Source: Chryseobacterium sp. Tr-659
Lineage (GTDB): Bacteria; Bacteroidota; Bacteroidia; Flavobacteriales; Weeksellaceae
Assembly (NCBI RefSeq): GCF_011752975.1
Contig: NZ_VWWP01000003.1
Span: forward strand, 62,001 to 126,000
Length of the DNA: 64,000 nucleotides
Direction: 5' to 3'
A program made the position numbers and the translations under genes. This document shows, one piece after another, positions 54,559 through 62,571 of this stretch; positions within the stretch are counted from its first letter, which is position 1; every line of letters starts with the position of its first letter. The notes under the pieces are model-generated. The model was not told the origin of the DNA, searched no databases, and saw nothing but the letters and a program-made list of their open reading frames with translations.

Positions 54559-57500
54559 CTATAGGGTCTCTTTATATTTTTTACGATAGGCATAATAGAA
54601 AATAATCGGCAGCACCGTAAAAGACAGCAGCATACAGATAATCAATCCGCCAACGATCATAATAGCTAAAGGTTTTTGAATCTCAGAACCCATTCCGTTA
54701 GACATTGCAGCGGGAAGAAGTCCCATAGACCCCATGAGGGCAATCATTACCACGGGGCGGATCCTGCTCTTTACTCCTTCTGCAATAGATTCCCTGAGAG
54801 ACATTCTGTTTTGCAGATTCTCCTTCATCACCCCAATCAGAACGATCCCGTCAATGGTTGCCACTCCGAAAAGAATAATAAATCCGATTCCCGCAGAAAT
54901 TCCAAAAATAGTTCCGGTAAACCAAAGGGATAAAAACCCTCCGATAAATGCAAATGCCAATGTAATGGAAGAGATCAGTGTATCTTTTACGTTTCCGAAG
55001 TTGAAATACAATAACATCAGAATAAGAACTAAAGATATCGGAACTACCATTGCAAGCTGTTTTGCCGCTCTTTCTTTGCTTTCAAACTCTCCGGCCCAGG
55101 TCATTTTGTGGCTTTTCGGAAGCTTGACTTCTTTCTCTACTTTTGCTTTTGCCTCCTGGATAGTGCTTCCAAGATCACGTCCTTCGATATTAAATCCGAC
55201 TCCGATATACCTGCTGTTTCCTTCGCGGTAAATAAATGATGGCCCGGTATGGTAATCAATGGTCGCAATTTCTTTCAGTGGAACTTTTTTATTATCCTGA
55301 GTAGGAATTAAAATATTCCCCATTTTTTCCGGTGTGTCACGATACTCTTTTTCAAATCTCAACATAACATCAAACATTCTTTCTTCTTCATAGAACTTGG
55401 TTGCTGCCTGTCCGCCAATCGTCATTTCAATTACAGCTTGTGCATCTGCGGTGGAAACTCCGTATTTTGCCATTTTGGAATCATGCAGCTGTATTCTTAA
55501 TTCCGGAAGACCTATATTTTTGAAGACATTTACATCTGAGATTCCGGGAACTGTTCTGATAGAATTCGCTACTTGATTGGCATAATTTTCCAACTCAAAT
55601 AGATTATTTCCAAAGATCTTTATTACCAGCGGTGCTTTCACTCCTGCCACATACTCTTCCACATTATCCTGTATCGGCTGGCTGAATCCGAAATTGATAC
55701 CCGGATATTTTTCAAGGGAAGTCCTCATTTCTTCAAGAAGTTCTTCTTTGGATATTTTCTTCTTCCACTCATTTTCCGGTTTCAGCTGGATATTAAATTC
55801 AATATTAAAGAATCCCGTGGGATCGGTTCCGTCATTCGGGCGGCCTGTCTGAGTCATGACAAATTTCACTTCATCATATTTCATTAAAATCTCCTTCATT
55901 TCCTTGGTAAGCCTCACAGATTCGTCCAGATTGACACTATTAGGCAAGGTTGCTCTTACATAGATCGCTCCTTCATTCAGTTTAGGCAGAAATTCTGATC
56001 CGTAATCTGAGAATCTCCATCCGCAAATAGCCAGTAAAGTGATAAATCCGATAATAAATCCTTTTTTATAGCGGTTACTGAATTCGTATATTCTGTAAAT
56101 ATTTACTCTGAAAAATCTTGAGATAAAATTTTCTTTCTCCTCAATATTCTTTGTTAATAAAAGCTTACACATTGCCGGAACATAAGTAAGGCTTAATACC
56201 AGAGATCCCAATAAGGCATATCCTAATGTAAATGCTAATGGAGAGAACATTTTTCCTTCTACTTTCTGGAAGGAGAAAATAGGCATTAATGCAACGATAA
56301 GAATCAGTAAGGCAAAGAAAATATAGCTTGCCACACTTCCTGCACTTCTCTTAATGATTCCGAGTTTTGAAATCTTATTGAATCTCCGCAGTCCGATCTT
56401 TCTGGCTTTAAGTTCGAGGGCTACAAAGACATGCTCTACGATGACCAGTGTTCCTTCCAGAAGCAGCCCGAAATCCAGCGCTCCCATTGAAATCAAGTTT
56501 GCCGGCAGCCCTTGAATTTTCAACATAATTATAGCAAACAAGAAAGCCAAAGGAATTACTGATGCTACAATGAAGGTTGTCCTCCAGTTGTAAAGAAATA
56601 TAAATACAATAATAGAGACCAAAATGACTCCTTCCACAAGATTCTTGGAAACGGTATGAACGGTTGTATTCACCAGCTCTGTACGATCAATGATTGGAAC
56701 AATCTGAACATCTCCGGGAAGCTCACCTCCGTTTAGCTGTTCTATTCTGTCCTTCAGCCTTGCAATCACCTCACTTGGATTTTCACCACGAAGCATGATT
56801 ACTATTCCTTCAACCACGTCATTTTCTTTGTTATATCCTACCTGCCCCAGCCTTGGTTTTGCGGAAACTTTTACTTCAGCAACGTGTTTTACCAGAATAG
56901 GGGTAGAACCTTTAACCTCAATCTGAATATTCTCAATATCCTCTTTCTTTTCCAAAAGACCGATCCCCCTCACTACATAAGCCTGATCTCCTTTTGCCAC
57001 TACATCTCCTCCTACATTGATATTACTCTTCGAAACTGCTTCATACACATCCAGGGGGGAAAGGTCGTAATTGTGTAATTCTGTAGGATTAATTTTTATT
57101 TCATATGTTTTTTCTTCTCCACCAAAGCTTACAACATCGGCAACTCCGGGAACAGCCAACAACTCTCTTTCAACTACCCAATCCTGAATCGCGGTAACCT
57201 CTTTGATCGGGAGTTTACTTTTAATAATATAGCGGTAAATTTCACCGGTAGCTCCTGATGGAGGCTCAATACTATATTCCGCACCATTGGGGAGATTTAC
57301 ATTCCCCAGCTTATTAGAAGCATATTGCTGGGCATAAAAATCGTTGACATGATCATCGAAGATCACCGTTACTACAGAAAGTCCAAATAAAGAAATGGAT
57401 CTTACCGATGTTTTATTCGGTATGGCATTCATTTCTTTGGAAATGGGTAATGTCACAAATTTTTCTATTTCTTCGGCACTCCTCCCCGGCCATTGGGTAA

Positions 57501-57657
57501 TTACCCTTACCCGGGTGTTGGTAACATCCGGAAATGCTTCAATAGGAGTATGGATATAGGAATAGATTCCTCCTGCCAGCAAAAGAAAAGTTCCCAACAA
57601 AACAATGAGTGAGTTTTTTAATGAAAAGGAAACTATATTCTGTACAAATTTTCGCAT
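54559..57657 (-). CDS. Heavy-metal efflux RND pump (CusA/CzcA family)
   Basis: The 1032-residue inner-membrane pump exports metal ions by proton antiport through a tripartite complex. It has the two-fold RND layout with 12 helices and two periplasmic loops, and family marks such as EAFPDVTNTRVRVITQWPGR. In helix IV, MGALDFGLLLEGTLVIVEH has Asp395 and Glu408 at the places of CzcA Asp402 and Glu415, while the middle acid (CzcA Asp408) is Glu401. The DFG form argues for divalent metals rather than Cu(I). It starts one base overlapping the adaptor stop (TAATG). Confidence 0.93.
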   Translation of the reverse strand: MRKFVQNIVSFSLKNSLIVLLGTFLLLAGGIYSYIHTPIEAFPDVTNTRVRVITQWPGRSAEEIEKFVTLPISKEMNAIPNKTSVRSISLFGLSVVTVIFDDHVNDFYAQQYASNKLGNVNLPNGAEYSIEPPSGATGEIYRYIIKSKLPIKEVTAIQDWVVERELLAVPGVADVVSFGGEEKTYEIKINPTELHNYDLSPLDVYEAVSKSNINVGGDVVAKGDQAYVVRGIGLLEKKEDIENIQIEVKGSTPILVKHVAEVKVSAKPRLGQVGYNKENDVVEGIVIMLRGENPSEVIARLKDRIEQLNGGELPGDVQIVPIIDRTELVNTTVHTVSKNLVEGVILVSIIVFIFLYNWRTTFIVASVIPLAFLFAIIMLKIQGLPANLISMGALDFGLLLEGTLVIVEHVFVALELKARKIGLRRFNKISKLGIIKRSAGSVASYIFFALLILIVALMPIFSFQKVEGKMFSPLAFTLGYALLGSLVLSLTYVPAMCKLLLTKNIEEKENFISRFFRVNIYRIYEFSNRYKKGFIIGFITLLAICGWRFSDYGSEFLPKLNEGAIYVRATLPNSVNLDESVRLTKEMKEILMKYDEVKFVMTQTGRPNDGTDPTGFFNIEFNIQLKPENEWKKKISKEELLEEMRTSLEKYPGINFGFSQPIQDNVEEYVAGVKAPLVIKIFGNNLFELENYANQVANSIRTVPGISDVNVFKNIGLPELRIQLHDSKMAKYGVSTADAQAVIEMTIGGQAATKFYEEERMFDVMLRFEKEYRDTPEKMGNILIPTQDNKKVPLKEIATIDYHTGPSFIYREGNSRYIGVGFNIEGRDLGSTIQEAKAKVEKEVKLPKSHKMTWAGEFESKERAAKQLAMVVPISLVLILMLLYFNFGNVKDTLISSITLAFAFIGGFLSLWFTGTIFGISAGIGFIILFGVATIDGIVLIGVMKENLQNRMSLRESIAEGVKSRIRPVVMIALMGSMGLLPAAMSNGMGSEIQKPLAIMIVGGLIICMLLSFTVLPIIFYYAYRKKYKETL

Positions 57658-58772
57658 TACTTTCTGGAATTGTTTAATTGGTTTTTCAGGTTTTCATAAA
57701 TCAGCAATCCATTGGAAGCAATCACATTTTCACCTTGTCTTAAATTTCCTTCTACATAAATATACTGGCTGTTGGAAGCAATTTCCGTTACAGGCCTGAT
57801 CTCCAGCTCACAGTCTTTTTTGTACACCACTACATAACTCTGATTATTATCAAAGATTAAAGCCTTGGGAGGAATCGCCAGCGCACTTTTGTTTTGTGAA
57901 TTGACCGGAAGAACAACATCTGCAGACATTCCCGGTCTCAGCTTCATTCCATTGTTGTCCATAATGATCTTGGCTTTTAATACTCTTTCATTTTCATTGA
58001 AAACCTGCGAAATATTGTTAATCTTCCCTGAAAAGCTTTCATCCGGATAAGCCAGGGTTTTCACTACTACGGGCTGATCTACGTAAACATGTCTCATATT
58101 GGTAGCGTATACATTCGCCATCACCCATACTTTATCCAGATTAGAAATGGTAAAAAGCTGATCACCACCTGCTGTAACCGGCATTCCTTTAGAAATATTC
58201 TTTGCAATAACGTATCCGTCCGCAGGAGCCTTTATCTGAATAGTGTTTCCTCCCGCAGAATACAGCTGCATATTTTTATGTGTTTTGGAGATATTGGACT
58301 GTAAGATCGCAACTTCCGACCTGGCTTCCTGTAAGTCTTTTTGGGAAGCAATATCATCCTTGTACATTGCTTCCACAGAGGATAGCTTTCTTTTGGCCAC
58401 CGCCAGCTGGGCTTGTAAAGTCTGAGTATCATCCTGCATTTCATTAACAGCTGTACTTTTTACACTTGCCAGTGTCTGTCCCTTTTTCACATAATCACCA
58501 AGAGAGAAGTAAGTATCAATCACTACTCCGTCTACAAGGCTTACGAAAGGAACCGTTTTATCCGAATTGCTTTCCACTTCTCCGGTAAGTGTAATACTTT
58601 CTTCTATAGGAAGCATTTCTGCTTTCACCAATCTGATATCTTTTTTAAGTTCTTTACTGATGCAATATCCTTTTTTAGCATCCTGATTCGGTTTTTCATC
58701 TTTACAGCCTGTAAGCACAACCAAAGCAGAAAGATAAATTGCTGCAATGTATCTGGTAGTATTCATTTTCAT
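57657..58772 (-). CDS. Periplasmic adaptor (membrane fusion protein) of the metal pump
   Basis: The 371-residue lipoprotein has a lipobox LTGC (Cys near 22) and the adaptor layout: a barrel-sandwich half (GVVIDTYFSLGDYVKKGQTL), a helical hairpin (LQAQLAVAKRKLSSVEAMYK, DLQEARSEVAILQSNISKTH), the second sandwich half (IQIKAPADGYVIAKNISKGM) and a beta-barrel (VYVDQPVVVKTLAYPDESFS). It bridges the RND pump and the TolC-like channel. No metal-binding Met/His-rich tail is seen. It lies 2 bp after the TolC gene. Confidence 0.94.
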   Translation of the reverse strand: MKMNTTRYIAAIYLSALVVLTGCKDEKPNQDAKKGYCISKELKKDIRLVKAEMLPIEESITLTGEVESNSDKTVPFVSLVDGVVIDTYFSLGDYVKKGQTLASVKSTAVNEMQDDTQTLQAQLAVAKRKLSSVEAMYKDDIASQKDLQEARSEVAILQSNISKTHKNMQLYSAGGNTIQIKAPADGYVIAKNISKGMPVTAGGDQLFTISNLDKVWVMANVYATNMRHVYVDQPVVVKTLAYPDESFSGKINNISQVFNENERVLKAKIIMDNNGMKLRPGMSADVVLPVNSQNKSALAIPPKALIFDNNQSYVVVYKKDCELEIRPVTEIASNSQYIYVEGNLRQGENVIASNGLLIYENLKNQLNNSRK

Positions 58773-58774
58773 AT

Positions 58775-60049
58775 TTATAGATCTTGTCCTACAACATACT
58801 GCAGGTTTTCGTAGTATTGATTAAGTTCTTTTTTTGTATCCAGTATGATCATTTTATTTCCGATGTAGGTATCGAGGAAGTCCATATATTCCAGCATACT
58901 GATATTTCTGAGTCTGAAATTTTTCTCGTGACTTACCAGTAATCCATCTAGAGTAGATTCGTAGGAATCATCGATTTCTTCTGAAACCTGCTGCGTCCTT
59001 ATATAGTTTCTAAAGACAGAGATGATTTCGTTTTCGGATTTAAGCATATTCTTACGGGTTTCAATCTTACTTTTCTCAATTTCCAGTTTAGCTTCCTGGA
59101 TATTTCCTTTATTACGGTCGAAAATGGGAAGATCCATCGAAACACCTAATCCTATAAAGTCTTTCATGATATTCCCTCCTCGGTCATATCCTATAGAGAC
59201 AGCTACATCAGGAGTTTTCATTGCATTTTGTATTTCCAGATTCTTCGCGGCATGTTTTTCTTTATTTTTTGAGATCAGAATATCCGGACGGTTTTCTTTT
59301 GCCTTTTCCATCCATTGAGAAATTTCAAGTTCTGACAATTGTTTTTCCGGCATCATAAATGAATCCGATATAACAAGATAAGACTGGGAAGGAATCATCA
59401 GTAAGGCTTTCAGCTCCACTTGCTGATCTTCAATTTCCTGTTTTAATGAAACCAGTTTTTTCTTAAATTCAATCTCTTGTGCTTTTAAGCGGACGTATTC
59501 TGCTTTACTGATATTTCCCAGATTTAATTGATTGTTATAGGATTTCGTCAGTTTTTCAATAGAAGCAATCTGGCCTTGGTAAATCTTCTGCTGTTCCTGA
59601 TTATACAGGATATCGGTCATCGTATTTCTTAAAGTCTTTTTAAGTTCACGGAGAACTTCCTGCAATTCATATTTCTCCCCCTCTACCTCTATTTTCTGCA
59701 GCTCAATATTTTTTCTTCTTTTACCTGCTGTTTGGATCACCTGTTCTATTTCTGCAGAGATCTGGGTATTTTTTCCCCAATTGCCGATGAGTGCGGGCTG
59801 TTCTTCGATATCATAAGTTCTCCAGAGATTAACTTCACTGATACTTAATTTAGGATTGGGCCAATATTTAGCCTGAACAGCACGGGCTTCCGCCTGGGAA
59901 ATTTCCAGCTTCTGCGCAATGATATCCAGGTTTTTTGCCAAAAAGATAGTTTCAGCTTCCTTTCTGCTGATCTTCAAGGTATCTGAAATCTGCGCTGAAA
60001 AGAAACTGAAACAATGAATATAAAATAGTGTAAAAAATAGCTTCTTCAA
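58775..60049 (-). CDS. TolC-family outer-membrane efflux channel
   Basis: The 424-residue protein has a signal peptide (FFTLFYIHCFSFFSAQ) and two OEP repeats of long helices with short strands (AEARAVQAKYWPNPKLSISE, IEKLTKSYNNQLNLGNISKA, IQEAKLEIEKSKIETRKNML, RLRNISMLEYMDFLDTYIGN). It is the exit duct of the tripartite pump. First gene of the tolC-adaptor-pump operon, preceded by an 11-bp periodic array. Confidence 0.94.
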   Translation of the reverse strand: MKKLFFTLFYIHCFSFFSAQISDTLKISRKEAETIFLAKNLDIIAQKLEISQAEARAVQAKYWPNPKLSISEVNLWRTYDIEEQPALIGNWGKNTQISAEIEQVIQTAGKRRKNIELQKIEVEGEKYELQEVLRELKKTLRNTMTDILYNQEQQKIYQGQIASIEKLTKSYNNQLNLGNISKAEYVRLKAQEIEFKKKLVSLKQEIEDQQVELKALLMIPSQSYLVISDSFMMPEKQLSELEISQWMEKAKENRPDILISKNKEKHAAKNLEIQNAMKTPDVAVSIGYDRGGNIMKDFIGLGVSMDLPIFDRNKGNIQEAKLEIEKSKIETRKNMLKSENEIISVFRNYIRTQQVSEEIDDSYESTLDGLLVSHEKNFRLRNISMLEYMDFLDTYIGNKMIILDTKKELNQYYENLQYVVGQDL

Positions 60050-60069
60050 GGTCTCTTATTTTAAGACCA

Positions 60070-60077
60070 CAAAGCTA
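60070..60077 (-). promoter_or_regulatory. -7 box of the metal-efflux operon
   Basis: The minus strand reads TAGCTTTG, matching TAnnTTTG, 20 bp before the TolC-family ATG. The -33 region is replaced by the ATTAG array, in keeping with an activated promoter. Confidence 0.5.
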
Positions 60078-60087
60078 TTTTTCTAAT

Positions 60088-60153
60088 ATTAGAGGGAATT
60101 TCAAGTGAAATTAAAATTCAATTAGTCCAACATTAGAGTTTGATTAGAATGTA
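60088..60153. promoter_or_regulatory. 11-bp periodic ATTAG array, likely response-regulator sites
   Basis: Four consecutive 11-bp units begin ATTAA, ATTAG, ATTAG, ATTAG at 60110, 60121, 60132 and 60143, and a further ATTAG in the same phase starts at 60088. Direct repeats with 11-bp spacing are what OmpR/PhoB-type regulators bind. A palindrome TCTAATATTAGA (60082-60093) overlaps the first. The regulator at 61688-62362 is the probable ligand. Confidence 0.6.
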
Positions 60154-60185
60154 TTTCGTTTCTGAGGATTATACCTGAATACCTG

Positions 60186-60313
60186 CTTTTTGGCTAAAGC
60201 CAAAAGTTTTTTTGAATGTTTTAAACTCACGCTGATTTTGCAGATTACGCAGATTTCAAATATTATGGAATATCCTGAACAAAGCATCCGCTTAATCCCT
60301 TACATCTACGAGA
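60186..60313. repeat. Degenerate intergenic repeat with hairpin and 9-bp units
   Basis: A hairpin (CTTTTTGGCT-AA-AGCCAAAAG, one bulge, T-run after it on the plus strand) is followed by three degenerate 9-bp units at 60230-60256 (CGCTGATTT, TGCAGATTA, CGCAGATTT). A further CATCCGCTTAATC-like stretch follows. No gene on the plus strand could use the hairpin as terminator. It looks like a worn dispersed repeat. Confidence 0.5.
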
Positions 60314-60323
60314 AGAAAAAAAT

Positions 60324-61685
60324 TCAGGAATGGGCAGGAAATACAAGAGTAACTATTGTTCCTTTATTGACAATAGAATCAATGTTCATTACCATATGAT
60401 GATGATCGAAGATACTTTTCGAAAGAGATAACCCAATCCCGCTTCCTTTAATTGTATCTACATTTTTTCCTCTGTAAAAAGTTTCAGAAATTTTAATAAG
60501 ATCATCTGAAGGAATGCCTCTTCCTTCATCTTTTACTTCAATCTGCAATTGATCATTTTTTTCTGACAGCGTAATTATTACAGGTTTATCACTGGAATAT
60601 TTAATAGCATTTTCAACAATGTTGTATAGTGCCAAATACAAAAGGGTTTCATTTCCCGGAAACTCCAGCAAAGTTGGTTTTGTTACCTGAAGCTGAATTT
60701 TAATGGATGAATGGTTTTCTTTTGCTCTGGATTCTAATTTCTCATAAATTTTCCAGATCAGCTCATCCACTCTCATTTGCTTGTGGGAGTTTTCAAGTTT
60801 AGACATTCCGGACATCAGCAAAAGGTTGTTCAGAATATTTTCAATTTCATATACATTCTCCAGAGATTCTTTGGCTACCTCACGGTATTCATCTGGAGTT
60901 CTGTCTTTTTGTGCAAATACTTCAAGGTTTCCGGAGATAGCAGCTAAAGGTGTTTTAAATTCATGAGATACGTAATTGATAAAGTTCTGCTGCAATAATA
61001 CATTTTCAGAAATTCTTCCAAGGAGTTTATTATAGGACTTTATCAGATCTTCAATTTCATCATTGGTATTAGTAGAAGTAATTGCGGTGGATATATTATT
61101 ATAATCCACCTTATTAATTCGTTCCACCACATTGGAAATAGGTTTATAAACCACTTTTGAAAGATACCTGCTCAGAAAATAGATCGCCAGCAACCCAATA
61201 ACCAGCACAGACAGCATAATAATCGCAAGTCTCCATATCTGGGACTTAAAGGAGTCATTCGGCGACTTTACAAAAACTACAAAATCCCCTTGATTATCCG
61301 GATAAAAAATACCGTAGTAAAACTGATTATCAGACATGAACTGAACACCTTTATTATTCCTGACCGTTTGCAAATGAAGGGGTTTAATATTCTTATCATT
61401 CAGATTTTGTCCGAAGGTAACTTCATTATTCTGATTGTAAACCGCTACCCTATTGTTTTGAATAAGATGATTGTATTCTTTTTTGATTTGTGCATGGCGG
61501 TCCTTCGGAAGCTCATCTTTTTCAAGATAATAAATTGCAGAAATAAGAGCCGTATTTCTTAGCTTTTCAAAGTAAAAAATCTTTGTACTATCATAATAGG
61601 CAAAAAATATCACCGCAGATGTAATGATAGAAACAATGCCGAATGAAAGGCTTGAAATAAGGGTAAACCTGTTTCTGAGAGTCAT
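60324..61685 (-). CDS. Sensor histidine kinase of the metal-efflux system
   Basis: The 453-residue kinase has two membrane helices (about 10-30 and 150-172) flanking a periplasmic domain of 120 residues, a HAMP-like linker (KPISNVVERINKVDYNNIST), a HisKA domain with His241 in YVSHEFKTPLAAISGNLEVF, and a HATPase domain (N box LYNIVENAIKYSS, G1 VKDEGRGIP, G2 GSGIGLSLSKSI). It would sense periplasmic metal and phosphorylate the OmpR-type regulator 2 bp upstream. The periplasmic part has no Met/His cluster that would name the metal. Confidence 0.93.
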   Translation of the reverse strand: MTLRNRFTLISSLSFGIVSIITSAVIFFAYYDSTKIFYFEKLRNTALISAIYYLEKDELPKDRHAQIKKEYNHLIQNNRVAVYNQNNEVTFGQNLNDKNIKPLHLQTVRNNKGVQFMSDNQFYYGIFYPDNQGDFVVFVKSPNDSFKSQIWRLAIIMLSVLVIGLLAIYFLSRYLSKVVYKPISNVVERINKVDYNNISTAITSTNTNDEIEDLIKSYNKLLGRISENVLLQQNFINYVSHEFKTPLAAISGNLEVFAQKDRTPDEYREVAKESLENVYEIENILNNLLLMSGMSKLENSHKQMRVDELIWKIYEKLESRAKENHSSIKIQLQVTKPTLLEFPGNETLLYLALYNIVENAIKYSSDKPVIITLSEKNDQLQIEVKDEGRGIPSDDLIKISETFYRGKNVDTIKGSGIGLSLSKSIFDHHHMVMNIDSIVNKGTIVTLVFPAHS

Positions 61686-61687
61686 GT

Positions 61688-62362
61688 TCAGTCTTTAATT
61701 AGATATCCTGTTCCTTTTACGGTATGAATAATCTTCTGTTCGCTTTCATCAATTTTATTACGAACGTAAGAGATATACACATCTACTACATTGGTGGTAT
61801 TATCAAAATCTATCCCCCAGACTTTATGTAAAATCTGGGTTCTGCTCAGCACCTTATTTTTATTTTCCATCAGGAAAGTAAAAAGTTTATATTCTGTAGG
61901 AGAAAATTCAATTTCTTTATCGTTCTGGGTTACCTTATGAAGATCTGTATCAATCTTAATATTTCCACAGTTCAAATACTGATCTTCTTTCTGATAACTC
62001 AGTTTATTCCGTCTGGTTAACGCTTTTATCCTTGAAATCAGTTCTTCGAAATGAAAAGGTTTGGACAGATAATCATCGGCTCCCATATCCAGCATTTTAA
62101 TTTTATCATCCGGGCTGTTCAGAGCACTTAATACCAGAATCGGAGTATAGTTCCCTTTAAATCTTATGATCTGGGTAAGCTGCATCCCATCTAATCCGGG
62201 AAGCATGATATCCATTAAAATAATATCAAAATCATAGGTATGAAGAAATTCTCTTGCCTTTTCTCCCGAATCGGCAAGTGTCAGATGATAACCGGACTCG
62301 GAAAGACCTTTTATCAGGAAATTGCTAATTCTTTGATCATCCTCTACCAACAAAATATTCAT
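61688..62362 (-). CDS. OmpR-family response regulator of the metal-efflux system
   Basis: The protein has 224 residues from the ATG at 62362 (MNILLVEDDQRISNFLIKGL). The 32-residue extension to 62458 lacks receiver homology and is rejected. The receiver has phospho-acceptor Asp51 in IILMDIMLPGLDG, LVLSALN and the Lys of YLSKPFHF. The winged-helix part shows IEFSPTEYKLFTFLMENKNK, VLSRTQILHKVWG and VDVYISYVRNKID. It precedes its kinase by 2 bp. The 11-bp direct-repeat array ahead of the pump operon is a likely target. Confidence 0.95.
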   Translation of the reverse strand: MNILLVEDDQRISNFLIKGLSESGYHLTLADSGEKAREFLHTYDFDIILMDIMLPGLDGMQLTQIIRFKGNYTPILVLSALNSPDDKIKMLDMGADDYLSKPFHFEELISRIKALTRRNKLSYQKEDQYLNCGNIKIDTDLHKVTQNDKEIEFSPTEYKLFTFLMENKNKVLSRTQILHKVWGIDFDNTTNVVDVYISYVRNKIDESEQKIIHTVKGTGYLIKD

Positions 62363-62407
62363 ATGCTTCTGAAATTTCCGATAAATATAGGTATTCTTCT
62401 TCAGAAA

Positions 62408-62550
62408 GGAAGATGGAAGGCGGAAGTAACAGAGACTAATAAGACAATTATCAATCATTTATCTTTTGAATGTATCAATAAGTTATAAGAAAACAGCTTA
62501 TTATTATTTCTATGAGAGCAACTTCCAACATCTTGCTTCCAGCTTCCGCC
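62408..62550. repeat. GGAAG/CTTCC-rich inverted segments upstream of rmuC
   Basis: Three GGAAG units lie at 62408-62426 and three CTTCC units at 62522-62550, so the ends of the interval are partly complementary. No gene lies between them apart from the 5' flank of the response regulator. It may be a dispersed intergenic element. Confidence 0.45.
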
Positions 62551-62559
62551 CTTTTTTCA

Positions 62560-62567
62560 TAATTTTG
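62560..62567 (+). promoter_or_regulatory. -7 box almost touching rmuC
   Basis: TAATTTTG ends 4 bp before the first ATG (62572) and 10 bp before the second (62578). If it is active, the mRNA would have almost no leader. Confidence 0.4.
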
Positions 62568-62571
62568 GAAG

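Noticed and set aside
60186..60213. Terminator for the kinase gene
   Set aside because: The T-run is on the plus strand, and no plus-strand gene ends before it; on the minus strand the stem lacks a U-tract.
60190..60399. Plus-strand ORF of 69 codons between the TolC gene and the kinase
   Set aside because: It starts in a hairpin/repeat region, overlaps the 3' end of the kinase gene on the other strand and shows no protein-like composition. It is best explained as part of a degenerate repeat.
62363..62458. 32-codon extension of the OmpR-type regulator
   Set aside because: The receiver fold begins at MNILLVEDDQ; the extension has no homology to it and spans the GGAAG repeat segment.
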